Shown here: one piece after another, positions 44,569 to 53,836 of the stretch
Numbering within the stretch: the first letter of the stretch is position 1
How the letters are laid out: every line of letters starts with the position of its first letter
Source of the DNA: Streptomyces sp. NBC_00557
GTDB lineage: Bacteria > Actinomycetota > Actinomycetes > Streptomycetales > Streptomycetaceae
DNA: 64,000 nt
Assembly (NCBI RefSeq): GCF_036345995.1
Contig: NZ_CP107797.1
Coordinates: 278,740 to 342,739 of the forward strand
Reading direction: 5' to 3'
Notes under the pieces: generated by a model
The model's database searches: none
What the model saw: only the letters and a program-made list of their open reading frames with translations
Told to the model about the DNA's origin: nothing
Program-made: the position numbers and the translations under genes

Positions 44569-46062
44569 GTGAAAATCCTCCCCGAAATCTCTCGTACGCT
44601 GAGTGAATACCTCCTCATCCCCGGCCTGACCACAGAGGACTGCACGCCGGACAATGTGGATCTCGGGGCGCCGCTGGTGCGTCACCAGGTCGGCGAGGAG
44701 TCGGCCGTCCGGATCGCCACACCGATGGTGAGCGCCATCATGCAGGCGGTGTCCTCGCCGACGCTGGCGGTGGCCCTGGCGCAGGTCGGCGGGCTGTCGT
44801 TCATCCACCAGAACCAGCAGATCGAGGACCAGGCCGCGGACGTCCTCGCGGTGAAGCGGCACAAGGCCGGCTTCCGAACCAGCGAGGTCACCGTGGCGCC
44901 GCAGACGCCGCTCGGCGAGGTCACCCGCCAGCTCTCGGAGGCCGAGCAGGGCGTCGCCGTGGTCACACGGAGCGGCGAGACGGACAGCGAGTTCCTCGGC
45001 ATCATCAGCCTCGACGACTTCCACCTGGAGCGGCACGGGGCGTCCGAGACCGTCGGCAACCGGATGCGCGGCCGCGACACCCTGATCACCGCCGAAGCCT
45101 CGGTCACCCTGTCCGAGGCCAACGAGCTCATCTGGCAGCACCACTTGGACGTCCTGCCGGTACTCGAGGACGGCAGGGTCGTCTCCCTGGTCCTCAAGCG
45201 GGACTACCAGGCTCACAAGACGTACCACCGGGCGTCGGTGGACGGCGAGAAGCGTCTGCGGGTGGGCGCCGGCATCAATTCACGGGACTTCAAGGACCGC
45301 ATTCCCGCCCTGGTGGAGGCCGGCGCAGACGTGCTGTGCCTGGACTCCTCCGACGGTTACTCCGTGTACCAGGCGAAGACCCTCGAATTCGCCCGGGAAA
45401 AGTACGGTGACGATGTGTTCGTCGGTGCGGGGAACGTCGTCGACGGCCGCGCCTTCCGTTATCTGGCCGACGCGGGCGCGGCGTTCGTGAAGGTGGGCAT
45501 CGGCGGCGGCGCCATCTGCACCACACGGGCCCAGAAGGGCATCGGCCGTGGGCAGGCCTCCGCACTGCTCGCCGTGGTCGAGGCGCGCGACGCCTACGCC
45601 CAGGAGACCGGGGTGTACGTGCCGCTGTGCTGCGACGGCGGTCTGCTCAATGATTCGCACATGGCGATCGCCCTGGCGATGGGCGCGGACTTCATCATGC
45701 TCGGCCGCTACTTCGCCCGGCTCGACGAGAGCCCCTCGCGCAAGCTGCAGATCGGCGGCCAGTGGTACAAGGAGTACTGGGGCGAGGGCTCGCGGCGCGC
45801 GCAGAACGCGGCCCGCTACGGCCAGCGCGGCCAGATGGTCTTCGAGGAGGGCGTCGACGGCTACGTCCCCTACGCGGGCAGCCTGTACGACAACGTGGAG
45901 CGCACCCGGGCGAAGCTGATCTCCACCATGATCAGCTGTGGGTCGACGACCCTGCGGGACTTCCACCGGGACGCGGTGCTGGTCCCGGTGTCGGCGGAGT
46001 CGTTCAAGCAGACCGGCGCCGAGATCGAGGTACGCCGGCCCGCCATCGACGCCGGGGAGTAA
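44569..46062 (+). CDS. IMP dehydrogenase of the Tritrichomonas foetus type
   Basis: This 497-residue enzyme oxidises IMP to XMP, the committed step to GMP. A CBS-domain pair occupies about residues 95-210. The active-site cysteine is Cys317 in [20 protein letters not shown], and the flap dyad is in AARYGQRG. Several blocks follow the T. foetus enzyme rather than the usual bacterial Gua[63 protein letters not shown] and [12 protein letters not shown]. The T. foetus enzyme is naturally resistant to mycophenolic acid. As a second IMP dehydrogenase inside an NRPS cluster it is a strong candidate self-resistance gene. The GTG start follows CTGGAG; the frame extends upstream without a good start. 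Confidence 0.9.
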   Translation: MKILPEISRTLSEYLLIPGLTTEDCTPDNVDLGAPLVRHQVGEESAVRIATPMVSAIMQAVSSPTLAVALAQVGGLSFIHQNQQIEDQAADVLAVKRHKAGFRTSEVTVAPQTPLGEVTRQLSEAEQGVAVVTRSGETDSEFLGIISLDDFHLERHGASETVGNRMRGRDTLITAEASVTLSEANELIWQHHLDVLPVLEDGRVVSLVLKRDYQAHKTYHRASVDGEKRLRVGAGINSRDFKDRIPALVEAGADVLCLDSSDGYSVYQAKTLEFAREKYGDDVFVGAGNVVDGRAFRYLADAGAAFVKVGIGGGAICTTRAQKGIGRGQASALLAVVEARDAYAQETGVYVPLCCDGGLLNDSHMAIALAMGADFIMLGRYFARLDESPSRKLQIGGQWYKEYWGEGSRRAQNAARYGQRGQMVFEEGVDGYVPYAGSLYDNVERTRAKLISTMISCGSTTLRDFHRDAVLVPVSAESFKQTGAEIEVRRPAIDAGE

Positions 46063-46125
46063 AGGGCCGATCGGACGGCCCCGTGCCCTCGGCCTCAGTG
46101 CCGAAGGCGCGGGACCGTCCACCGT

Positions 46126-47238
46126 TCACTTGGCGCGCCGCAGCAGGGACGTGGCGTACTCCTGGGCGGCCGGCGCGACGGCGAGGGCGGGATGGAGCGC
46201 CGCCGTGCTGGCGTCCCGCCACAGCCGCGACAGCGCGCCAGTGCCGCTGGTGGCGCGCACCCCCGCACTGTGGAAGAGGGCCTGGACGGCTTCGGTCAGG
46301 AACCCGGCGGCTGTGGCGTGGTCACGGCGGCAGCGCGCGGCGAGCAGTGCCGTCAGCGCGTTAGGCTCATCGCAAGTCCGGGCCGCCCGGCGCAGCAGGA
46401 GGTCCGCGGCGTCGATCTTCCCGGAGGCGGTCGCCAGCGCCGCATCGCTGTCGCGCAGCGAGCCCGCCGACGGTTGCCGGTTCGCGGCCGCGGTCCACGA
46501 GTTCAGCGCCGCGCGCGCCGCACCGAGCAGCGGAATGGCGAAGAAGAGCCCGCTGATCGCCTCGTGCGGTACGCGGTAGCAGTCCCCGTCCGCGGGCAGG
46601 TCCCTGGCCGTGAACAGCTGTTCGCGGGTGAAAGAGTGGTCGTCGGGGACGAATAGCTCTGTGTCGAGGACCAGAGTGTCGCTGCCGGTGCCGCGTAGGC
46701 CGACCGCGCCGCTCCACGTCGGCTCGGTGGTCCACGCCGAGCGGGGCACGAGCATGAACCGCGGGCCGGGGGCATCCTCTGGCACGGCAGACAGCAGGGC
46801 CCACCGGGCGTGGTGGACCCCGCTGCAGAAGGACCACCGTCCGGACAGCAGCCATCCGCCGCGGGTGGGCGTGGCGGTGCCGGCCGGCTGCAGGGTGCCG
46901 ACGATGGGCACGTGGGGGTCGTGCGCCCACAAGGCCTTCTGCCCGGCGGGGGGCAGGTAGGCGGCCATCCGGCTCATGGAGGTCATGACCGCGGCGCACC
47001 ATCCGGTGGACGGATCGGCCTCGGCCAGGCGCAGCAGCGCGGGCAGGCAGTCGTCGAACCGTCCCGCGGCGCCGCCAAAGGCCCGGGGGACGAAGTGGGC
47101 TAGCAGACCGGTGCCAGTGAGGGCCTCGGCGACGGCGTCGGGCAGCCGGCCGGCCTGGTCGGTTCGGGCGGCGTGCTCCGCGGCGGACAGCGCGGCGGCC
47201 TCGACTTCGAGCACGGGCTGGGAGGGCAGGAGCGTCAT
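46126..47238 (-). CDS. Acyl-CoA-dehydrogenase-fold flavoprotein, probable group D monooxygenase
   Basis: This 370-residue protein has the acyl-CoA dehydrogenase fold: GLLAHFVPRAFGGAAG near residue 42, ADPSTGWCAAVMTSMSRMAA near residue 72, GGWLLSGRWSFCSGVHHARW near residue 125, and a helical C-terminal half with HSAGVRATSGTGALSRLWRD. The WSFCSG block and lack of a catalytic glutamate in the usual place fit the HpaB/DszC-like flavin monooxygenases rather than true dehydrogenases. It would need reduced flavin, perhaps from the reductase at 26731. The ATG at 47238 is preferred over an upstream GTG (47271). It is convergent with the IMP dehydrogenase gene. Confidence 0.75.
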   Translation of the reverse strand: MTLLPSQPVLEVEAAALSAAEHAARTDQAGRLPDAVAEALTGTGLLAHFVPRAFGGAAGRFDDCLPALLRLAEADPSTGWCAAVMTSMSRMAAYLPPAGQKALWAHDPHVPIVGTLQPAGTATPTRGGWLLSGRWSFCSGVHHARWALLSAVPEDAPGPRFMLVPRSAWTTEPTWSGAVGLRGTGSDTLVLDTELFVPDDHSFTREQLFTARDLPADGDCYRVPHEAISGLFFAIPLLGAARAALNSWTAAANRQPSAGSLRDSDAALATASGKIDAADLLLRRAARTCDEPNALTALLAARCRRDHATAAGFLTEAVQALFHSAGVRATSGTGALSRLWRDASTAALHPALAVAPAAQEYATSLLRRAK

Positions 47239-47286
47239 CTGACCGGGCCTAACAGGGTTGGGTGGCAGCACATACGGGGCGGGGTC

Positions 47287-47745
47287 CTAGGACTGAGGCT
47301 GAAGGATGACCGTGGGGATGGGGCGCTGGGTGGACTGCTGGTAGGTGTCGTACGCGGGCCACAGGCCGGTCATCAGCTTCCACAGAAGCAAGTGCTCCTC
47401 GCTGGCGGCGGTGCGGGCCCGTACGGTGAACTGCTCATCGCGGACCTGGATGAGGGCCGTGGGCTTCTGCTGGAGGTTGAGGTACCAGTCGGGGTGGTTG
47501 TCGGCGCCGAGGTTGGAAGCGACGACGACGTAGGCGCCCTGGTAGCGGCCGTAGATGACAACGGTCCGTCGCGGCAGACCGCTGCGACGGCCGATGGTGG
47601 TCAGCAACAGGGTCTCGGCGCCCTGCCAATCGTGGCCCTCGGCTCCGGCAGTGGCGGCGTACCGGCGGGCGTGGTTAGCGATCCCGTTGACGCGGCTGTC
47701 AGTGGGGGCGATGGCGAACGGGTCCGGGGCAATCACGGCAGGCAC
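47287..47745 (-). CDS. Deazaflavin (F420)-dependent nitroreductase-family protein (Ddn-like)
   Basis: This 152-residue split-barrel protein has LLLTTIGRRSGLPRRTVVIYGR near residue 46, YVVVASNLGADNHPDWYLNL near residue 73 and a conserved late FTVRARTA, all typical of the Ddn/DUF385 family that uses cofactor F420. The GTG at 47745 follows AAGAAGGAAG and gives the usual family length; an in-frame extension of 32 codons upstream is unlikely. It precedes the flavoprotein gene on the same strand by 48 bp, so the two are probably an operon for a redox tailoring step. Confidence 0.85.
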   Translation of the reverse strand: MPAVIAPDPFAIAPTDSRVNGIANHARRYAATAGAEGHDWQGAETLLLTTIGRRSGLPRRTVVIYGRYQGAYVVVASNLGADNHPDWYLNLQQKPTALIQVRDEQFTVRARTAASEEHLLLWKLMTGLWPAYDTYQQSTQRPIPTVILQPQS

Positions 47746-48434
47746 GCTTCCTTCTTCTTTATCTGGCAGGGGTACGGGGCACTCCGGACGGCGCCGGCCC
47801 CGCAGGGCGCGGAGGATTCGCGGTCCATATGCCCACCGCAATCATCCGCACATGAAATTCGGCGAGTTGCCGATTTGAAAACGCATCAGAAGATTACACC
47901 CGGCACCGCGCCCCTGTCCGTCGCCGGGCGAATAACGAACCCGGCACCGATCCGGACATACGGCGAAATCCCCCGAGTAATAGAGGTGAACGACAACGCC
48001 ATTGCTGGAATGTGGCGGGTCATGCAGGAAATAACGTCAACTCATCCACTGCGCCCGGCCGCGGTGAATCATGAGACCGCACTGCGCGTTGAGTCGATTC
48101 CGACTATCATCGATGTGATGATCATCACAGGACGAGTCCATCACTCTCGCCGTGATCATGATGTTAGCTTGTGCCCAACTAGACCTGTGGCCGGACAAAT
48201 ACCGGAGAACTCGAGGGCGCAAACGCGGATTCCTCAAGAATGAGGATTACCGGGTGGCAGCCGTACGGCGGCCTCGTGCTCATTCCGGTCACCGGGCTCC
48301 AGACGCGCCGGATCCTCAGGGCGGAAACTTGCAGCTTCGCCAGGGACCGGAGACCTTGCCGGGGAGCTCGCAGCCGGCACTGCCCTGACCGGAGCCGGTC
48401 TTCCGGCCGATGCTGCACTGGAAGGTTCGACATC
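47746..48434. promoter_or_regulatory. Divergent control region, relatively A/T-rich
   Basis: This 689-bp gap between the divergent Ddn-like and ATP-grasp genes has no recognisable gene. The part from 47850 to 48250 is noticeably richer in A/T than the rest of the window, as promoter regions in such genomes are. It contains the 16-bp palindrome listed separately and a related gtgatcatgat at about 48152. Confidence 0.55.
48114..48129. promoter_or_regulatory. Perfect 16-bp palindrome, candidate operator
   Basis: tgtgatgatcatcaca is fully self-complementary. A partly matching gtgatcatga occurs about 40 bp to the right. Such symmetric TGTGA...TCACA sites are typical of dimeric repressors or CRP/GntR-type regulators. 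No regulator gene is seen nearby. Confidence 0.55.
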
Positions 48435-49757
48435 ATGACCTCGCGCCCACGCCCCCTGCTCGTCGGGGTCGACCGCTATGTTCTGCGAGCCTGCGGCAGG
48501 CGCGGCATCCCCGCCGTCGTCGTCTACGGCCCTTACTGGAGGGACAGCGGGCTCCCGGACCTCCCAGACTGCGTCACTGCCGTCTTCGTGGAAGACGAGT
48601 GCAGTGCAGAGGCGGTGCTGACCGCGCTCACCCGGGCCGGACTCGGCGAAGAACGCTTCGCCTCCGTGACCACCACGAACGAGTACGCGCTCGTCAACGT
48701 CGCGGTCCTCGCGCAGGCCCTCGGCTGCCCGGGGATCACCCTGGCCGTAGCGCTGCGCTTCCGGGACAAGTACCTTCAGAAGGAAGCCGTGCGGGCCCGG
48801 GGCATCCCGACCGCCCGGTCCCTCGTCCTGGAGGACATCCACGACGACGCCCTGCCCGAGCTGCCGTTCGAGGCAGGTGTCATCAAGCCCGTCACCGGAG
48901 CCGCGACCCGGCAGACCGCAACGGTGCGCAGCACCGACGAACTGCACGAGACGGTGCGCCGTTTCCGTACCGAGGCCGGCCACGCGCGCACCTTCGTGGT
49001 GGAGGAGTTCCAGCAGGGCGACGAGTGGATGGTCGACGGCGTCATCCACAACGGAAAGATCGTCTTCGCCTCGGTGGCCCCGTACACCCAGACCTGCCTC
49101 AGCACGGTCGAATCGCAAGCGCCGCTACAGATACGCCGGTTCGACCCGGTCGCGGACGCGTGGACCTTCGACCTCGCCGTGCCCCTGGCCCAGGACGCAC
49201 TGGAGGCACTCGGCCTCACGGACGGCGTCTTCCACATGGAGCTGTTCCACCATCAAGGCGAGGTGTACTTCAGCGAGTGCGGCGCGCGGCGGGGTGGCGC
49301 CCTCATGCACGAGCAGGTCGAGTGCAAGTTCGGTGTCGACCTCGGTGAGGCCGCACTGTCGCTGGCCATCGGGGAGGAGCCGGACGTTACGATCAGCCTG
49401 CGCCCCGGCGTCGTGGGCAGCACGTACATCACGTCGCCTCCGGGCCTTCTCTTCGACGTGCCGTCGTACGACGAGGTCATGAGCCTTCCCGACGTCGAGT
49501 ACGTCGTGCTCGGCCACCTGGTGGGTGCGTCCCTGCCCGTGGCGATCTCCGACACCACCAAGCGCGTCGGCCAGGTCATGATCAGGACCGGGACACTCGA
49601 GGAATTCCACAAGCGGTCGCAGGAGGTCCTGGCCTGGTTCGCCGACCGCATCACGGTCATCCCGGCCGGCACGAAGGGCAGGGATCTGTACAGGATGCAG
49701 CCCGCCCTCGGGCACGACACCCGGCTCCTGGCGAGCTACCGGCGCGAGGACGGCTGA
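48435..49757 (+). CDS. ATP-grasp ligase (second, different type)
   Basis: This 440-residue protein begins PLLVGVDRYVLRACGRRGIP, has LRFRDKYLQKEAVRARGIPT near residue 112, FEAGVIKPVTGAATRQT near residue 147, TFVVEEFQQGDEWMVDGV near residue 188 and the metal-binding HHQGEVYFSECGARRGGA near residue 272. This is the carnosine-synthase/BL00235-like ATP-grasp style that joins amino acids or other carboxylates to amines. It is only weakly similar to the gene at 30984. GGAAGG lies upstream of the ATG. It could extend or cap the NRPS-derived peptide. Confidence 0.85.
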   Translation: MTSRPRPLLVGVDRYVLRACGRRGIPAVVVYGPYWRDSGLPDLPDCVTAVFVEDECSAEAVLTALTRAGLGEERFASVTTTNEYALVNVAVLAQALGCPGITLAVALRFRDKYLQKEAVRARGIPTARSLVLEDIHDDALPELPFEAGVIKPVTGAATRQTATVRSTDELHETVRRFRTEAGHARTFVVEEFQQGDEWMVDGVIHNGKIVFASVAPYTQTCLSTVESQAPLQIRRFDPVADAWTFDLAVPLAQDALEALGLTDGVFHMELFHHQGEVYFSECGARRGGALMHEQVECKFGVDLGEAALSLAIGEEPDVTISLRPGVVGSTYITSPPGLLFDVPSYDEVMSLPDVEYVVLGHLVGASLPVAISDTTKRVGQVMIRTGTLEEFHKRSQEVLAWFADRITVIPAGTKGRDLYRMQPALGHDTRLLASYRREDG

Positions 49758-49800
49758 CGGCCGCGCGGCTTCCGGACGCGGCGGCCGCCGCAACGGACAA

Positions 49801-49833
49801 GAGGGGTGCCGGGGCGACGTCCCGGCACCCCTC
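49801..49833. terminator. Terminator hairpin after the ATP-grasp gene
   Basis: gaggggtgccggg (49801-49813) and cccggcacccctc (49821-49833) are a perfect 13-bp stem with a seven-base loop, 43 bp after the stop codon. Confidence 0.75.
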
Positions 49834-50094
49834 CCGACGTACAACGCCCGCGCACGGCCCGGGAAACGACGCGGCGCCCGGTCCCACCCGGGGGACCGGC
49901 CGCCACGCAGCAGGTCGACCTCCGTACCGGCCCTGATCCCCGCCTGGTTCGCCGTCGGACGAGTGGGCACCAACGTTCCTCTCTGGCAAGGAACTCGGTG
50001 TGACGGCGCCCCTCCGCCCCCCCGCAACCCACCCACGTGCCGCGGAGCGGCGACCCCGCACCCCGGCGCCACTCAAAAGAACGAGGAAACCCCT
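49834..50094. other. Gap before the dimethylargininase remnant
   Basis: About 260 bp between the terminator and the start of the broken dimethylargininase gene. I see no gene; it should hold the old promoter of that gene. Confidence 0.4.
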
Positions 50095-50866
50095 TTGTCG
50101 ACCACCGAGACCGCTCAGGCCCGGAAGGCCACCCCCGGCGCCTCCTGATGTGCCCGCCGCAGCATTTCGACGTGACGTACGCGATCAACCCGTGGATGGA
50201 CCCGGCCAAGCCGGTGGACGGTTCGCTCGCTCAGGCCCAGTGGGTGCAACTCAAGAACCTCTACGAGAGCCTGGGCCACCGTCGAGGTAATCGATCCGCT
50301 TCCTGGCCTCCCCGACATGGTGTTCGCGGCGAACGGTGCAACCGTGATCGACGGCCGGGTGCTCGCGGCCAGGTTCCGGCACGCGGAGCGCACCGCGGAA
50401 GGCCCGGCCTACTTGTCCTGGTTCGTCGAGCACGGCTACGGCGACGTCCGTTGGCCCGAACACATCAACGAAGGTGAAGGCGACTACCTGGTGGTCGGGC
50501 GCACGGTGCTGGCCGGCGCCGGCTTCCGAACCGACCCCCGCTCGCACGCCAAGACCCAGGAGTTCTTCGGGCTTCCGGTGATCGGGCTGACCCTGGTGAA
50601 CCCCGACTTCTACCACCTGGACACCGCACTGGCCGTCCTCTCTGACACAGAGATCATGTACCACCCTGAGGCGTTCACTCCCGGCAGCCAGAGCGTCCTG
50701 CGCGAGCTGTTCCCCGACGCCATCCTCGCGACGGCCGATGACGCCGAGGTCTTCGGCCTCAATGCGCTCTCCGACGGCCTCCACGTCCTTCTCCCGGACG
50801 CAGCGCAACGAGCGATGGCTACGGCGCACAGCAGGGGCAAGACACCGGGATCGCATTCCCACACGC
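50095..50866 (+). pseudogene. Dimethylargininase (DDAH)-like gene broken by frameshifts
   Basis: The family hydrolyses dimethylarginine (or ornithine/citrulline-type guanidines). Pieces follow one another in three frames: LSTTETAQARKATP (from TTG 50095, with GAGGAAA upstream), RRLLMCPPQHFDVTYAINPW (50130 on), VEVIDPLPGLPDMVFAANGA (from about 50284), then a long intact stretch to [14 protein letters not shown] (to about 50805). The C-terminal part with the catalytic cysteine is missing or scrambled. Single-base changes after KATP and after YESLGH, and a third lesion near the end, inactivate it. Confidence 0.8.
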
Positions 50867-50867
50867 G

Positions 50868-51113
50868 GTGCAGGCCGTGCAGATCGTGCGCCGCCGTCTA
50901 GGGGTGACCGACAAGATCCACCACGTCAGGGACACCACGTACGCCGAGGACGCCTCCCGCGTACGCACCGGCACCGCTCCACGTGCCATGGCATCCCTGC
51001 GCAACCTGGCCATCGGCGCTCTCCGACTCGTCGGCCAGACGAACATCGCCGCTGGCCTCCGCCACCACACCCGCGACGCCAACCGTCCGCAGATCACCCT
51101 CGGCATCATGTGA
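50868..51113 (+). pseudogene. C-terminal fragment of an ISAs1/IS4-type transposase
   Basis: The frame ends with [40 protein letters not shown] and a final RPQITLGIM, the conserved C-terminal end of transposases of this type (VRTG, RNLAIG, LG at the end). The N-terminal three quarters, including most catalytic residues, are absent. Its left side runs directly into the decayed dimethylargininase gene, marking a deletion or insertion scar. Confidence 0.7.
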
Positions 51114-51131
51114 TCAACCAGGACACGTCAC

Positions 51132-51583
51132 CTGAACGACGCGGCCCTGGGCGCATACCTATTGGACGTTCTGATCAACTTCGGCCCGTTGTGCTGATCG
51201 GCACCGGGATCGCGGTTGAAAACGGCAGTCCCGGCGACAGCGGAGAAGCTACCGGGACGATCCTGAGCTGGGCCGGCATCTTCGCCACGGTCTGCGCCCT
51301 GGTCTTCCAGTTGGTGCGCGGCGGGCGAACCGGGCAGGCCGTGGGCAAGAAGGTTCTCGGTATCCGTGCCATCCGCGACCGGGACGGTCAGGTAACCCGC
51401 ACGGGACATGTCCTGGGCCGAGGGCTGCTCCAATTCCTGAACTGGCCAGCGTTCGGCCTTGGCTGATGGTGAGCCACCTGCGACGCCAAGAGACAGACAT
51501 TCGCCGATAAGATCAGCGACATTGTCGTCACCCCGACGCTAGCGCAACGCACGGCCGCCGCGACGCGGCTTCAAGACCTGTGA
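51132..51583 (+). pseudogene. RDD-family membrane protein, frameshifted remnant
   Basis: RDD proteins have an Arg-Asp-Asp signature across helices. Here ALGAYLLDVLINFGP is in one frame (51132-51190), VVLIGTGIAVENG...GRTGQAVGKKVLGIRAI in a second (51175-51466) and CDAKRQTFADKISDIVV in a third (51479-51540). Two frameshifts separate three parts that together make a nearly full-length domain. RDD genes are often neighbours of mycosin/type VII loci in Streptomyces, matching the genes right of the IS element. Confidence 0.75.
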
Positions 51584-51660
51584 GAGACAACGCCAGGGCC
51601 TTCCACCTTGATCGTGGACACCTCGACACTGGATCTTGAGTCCAGGGAGAGGAGTCCCAG

Positions 51661-51945
51661 GTGGGGACCTACAAGTACCCGGTGGAGTTCCGGGCCGACG
51701 CGGTGGCGCTGGCCCGTTCGTCGGGCCGGCCTGTCTCACGCATCGCCGCCGAGCTCGGCGTGAACCACGAGACGCTGCGGCAGTGGATCAAGGCCGCGGA
51801 GAAGGCCGAGAGGCCCGAGGCGATCGCGGAGTCCGCGAAGGACGCGGAGATCGCGGCCTTGCGCAAGCAGGTCCGCGAGCTGGAGATGGAACGTGACATC
51901 CTGCGTCGGGCGGCCAAGTATTTTGCGGGCGAGACGAACTGGTGA
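51661..51945 (+). CDS. IS3-family transposase OrfA
   Basis: This 94-residue protein has a helix-turn-helix (RIAAELGVNHETLRQWI, residues 28-44) that binds the element ends, followed by a leucine-zipper-like coil (IAALRKQVRELEMERDILRR). The GTG start follows GGAGAGGAGTCCCAG. OrfB lies in the -1 frame and starts in a GTGA overlap, so an OrfAB fusion by frameshifting is likely, as usual for the family. Confidence 0.9.
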   Translation: MGTYKYPVEFRADAVALARSSGRPVSRIAAELGVNHETLRQWIKAAEKAERPEAIAESAKDAEIAALRKQVRELEMERDILRRAAKYFAGETNW

Positions 51946-52832
51946 GCCGCTTCGAGTTCGTTGCCGACCATCGCGACGCCTTTGGCGTGAAGCGGCTGTG
52001 CACCGTGCTGAATCTGTCCCGGTCCGGGTTCTACCGGTGGCTGAAGACCGCCCCGGCGCGCGCAGCGAAGAAGGCCGACGACGCCGCGCTCACCCGGCGG
52101 ATACGCAAGGTGCACACAGAGTCCGGGAAGACGTACGGGGCCAAGCGGATCACCGCCGAACTCCGCGCGGGCGGTGTGATGGTGAACCGCAAGCGCATCG
52201 AGCGACTCATGCGCCAACACGGCATCCAGGGGCGGAGGTTGAAGCGGCGGCACCGCACCACGATCCCGGACCCCGCCGCCCAGGCGGTGCCCGATCTGCT
52301 GCGGCGGAACTTCACCGCGTCCGCCCCCGACCGGGCCTGGGTCGGTGACATCACCTATCTGCCCGTCGCCGGCGGGAAATTCCTTTATCTGGCCACTGTC
52401 ATCGACGTGTTCTCTCGTCGCCTGCTGGGCTGGTCGATGGCCGAGCACATGCGGGCCGAGCTCGTCATCGACGCGCTCAACGCGGCCGTCCGCACTCGCG
52501 GTGGACAGGGGGACGGCATCATTTTCCACAGCGATCACGGGGCTCAGTACGGGTCGAAGGCGTTCGCCGACGCCTGCCACCAGGCCGGGATTCTCCGATC
52601 CATGGGAGCGGTCGGCACCTCCGCGGACAACGCCGCCGCGGAGTCGTTCTTCGCCTCGCTCAAGCGGGAGATCCTTCCCGACCGGCGCGGCTGGCCGAGC
52701 GAACGAGCCGCCCGGCTCGCGGTCTTCCGCTGGCTCGGCTTCTACAACCACCGGCGCAGGCACTCCACAATCGGCTACCTCGCGCCGGTCGCCTTCGAAC
52801 AGAGATCAACTACGCTGGCCATCGCTGCATGA
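51942..52832 (+). CDS. IS3-family transposase OrfB (DDE integrase)
   Basis: This 296-residue catalytic subunit contains the HTH_21-type region GAKRITAELRAGGVMVNRKR and the DDE triad in WVGDITYLP, IIFHSDHGAQYGS and DNAAAESFFASLK, with the usual 35-residue spacing of D to E. FYNHRRRHSTIGYLAP closes the domain. It overlaps OrfA by 4 bp. Confidence 0.93.
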   Translation: MSRFEFVADHRDAFGVKRLCTVLNLSRSGFYRWLKTAPARAAKKADDAALTRRIRKVHTESGKTYGAKRITAELRAGGVMVNRKRIERLMRQHGIQGRRLKRRHRTTIPDPAAQAVPDLLRRNFTASAPDRAWVGDITYLPVAGGKFLYLATVIDVFSRRLLGWSMAEHMRAELVIDALNAAVRTRGGQGDGIIFHSDHGAQYGSKAFADACHQAGILRSMGAVGTSADNAAAESFFASLKREILPDRRGWPSERAARLAVFRWLGFYNHRRRHSTIGYLAPVAFEQRSTTLAIAA

Positions 52833-52866
52833 CAACCGGTGTCCGCGATCAAGGTGGAAGCCCCCC

Positions 52867-53829
52867 ATGTCTTACCCCACCCCGCCGGGAAGCGGAAATC
52901 CATACCTGCAGCAGCCCCCACAGAGCGGCTGGCAACCACAGTCGCAGGGGCCGGGCTCTGTTCCACCCACGCCGACCACACCCCCGGGAGCGGCTCCAAG
53001 TGCCGTTCCGCCCCAACCCGGCCTATCTCAACACGGTGCCCATTACCCGCCCGGGGGCCCCGTGCCGGGGGCACCTGTGCCCTCCTCGGGCGGCGGACGG
53101 ACCGCGCGCAAAGCCATCGGGAGCGTGCTCGGCGTTTTCGGCGTACTGGGCATGCTGGGCGGTGGAGCGCTGGCGGCTCATGCGTACAGCAACAGCCAGC
53201 AGTCCATGCCCAACAACGAAGCCTACGGGCCAGTGCTGTGGCGAAATGAGACCGTCGACCGGCTCTTTCCGTCGACCATCGGCGTACCGCACTACGCGGA
53301 CCAGGCGTCGGACAAGAAGGTCGCGCAGTGGAGCCGGATGGGTGTGTCCCAGGACACGTCGTGCTCCCAAGGCCTCAGCGGGCAGACCAAGCAGACCGCT
53401 CAGCGGCTCGGGTGCGAGGCCGTACTGCGGGCCACGTACGTCGACCTCAGTGGCGAGATGGTCGCCACTGTGGCGATCATCGTGCTGCCCAAGGACTCAA
53501 CTGCCGCTCAGGAGATGGGCAACTACCTGGCCGATCAGTCCACTGCGGACCACCCAAGCGCCGCGGTGGTCCCGCTCACCGTGCCGGGGACCCTGGCAGC
53601 GAAGTGGCAGGCGGACAAGCGCAACGGCATGGGCGGGACCGCCATCGGAGGAAACCTTCCCTACGCCATAGCGGTCACCACAGGGGCGGTCGACGGCCGT
53701 ACGTCGGGCGACCTTCCCGGCCACTTCGGCGCCTACAGCGCAAACACCGAGGACAGACAGCCCTGGATGGACGAGGCCAAAGCCCTCAGCCAGACCTTCT
53801 ACACCCAAATCCAGAACCTCGAGGGGTAA
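52867..53829 (+). CDS. Pro-rich single-pass membrane protein, probable type VII secretion neighbour
   Basis: This 320-residue protein has a Pro/Gln/Gly-rich cytoplasmic N-terminus (residues 1-80), one membrane helix (about 88-107, VLGVFGVLGMLGGGALAAHA) and an extracellular domain with two cysteines (SCSQGLSG and RLGCEAV). I do not recognise the family. It lies seven bases before a mycosin gene, and similar Pro-rich membrane proteins often accompany mycosins in Streptomyces ESX loci. The likely ribosome-binding site AAGGTGGAAG lies within the right inverted repeat of the IS3 element, so its expression may now depend on the insertion. Confidence 0.65.
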   Translation: MSYPTPPGSGNPYLQQPPQSGWQPQSQGPGSVPPTPTTPPGAAPSAVPPQPGLSQHGAHYPPGGPVPGAPVPSSGGGRTARKAIGSVLGVFGVLGMLGGGALAAHAYSNSQQSMPNNEAYGPVLWRNETVDRLFPSTIGVPHYADQASDKKVAQWSRMGVSQDTSCSQGLSGQTKQTAQRLGCEAVLRATYVDLSGEMVATVAIIVLPKDSTAAQEMGNYLADQSTADHPSAAVVPLTVPGTLAAKWQADKRNGMGGTAIGGNLPYAIAVTTGAVDGRTSGDLPGHFGAYSANTEDRQPWMDEAKALSQTFYTQIQNLEG

Positions 53830-53836
53830 GACCGCC

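Larger units (their letters stand above)
51600..52860 (+). mobile_element. IS3-family insertion sequence (complete)
   Basis: The element has two overlapping transposase frames flanked by inverted repeats: 51600-51621 matches the complement of 52839-52860 with one mismatch in 22 (cttccaccttgatcg(t/c)ggacac). No clear target-site duplication is visible. Both frames are intact, so it may still be active or recently inserted. It sits between a decayed RDD gene and an apparently intact mycosin locus. Confidence 0.85.

Noticed and set aside
51585..52870. Target-site duplication flanking the IS3 element
   Set aside because: Bases on the two sides do not match for any 3-5 bp direct repeat, so none is claimed.
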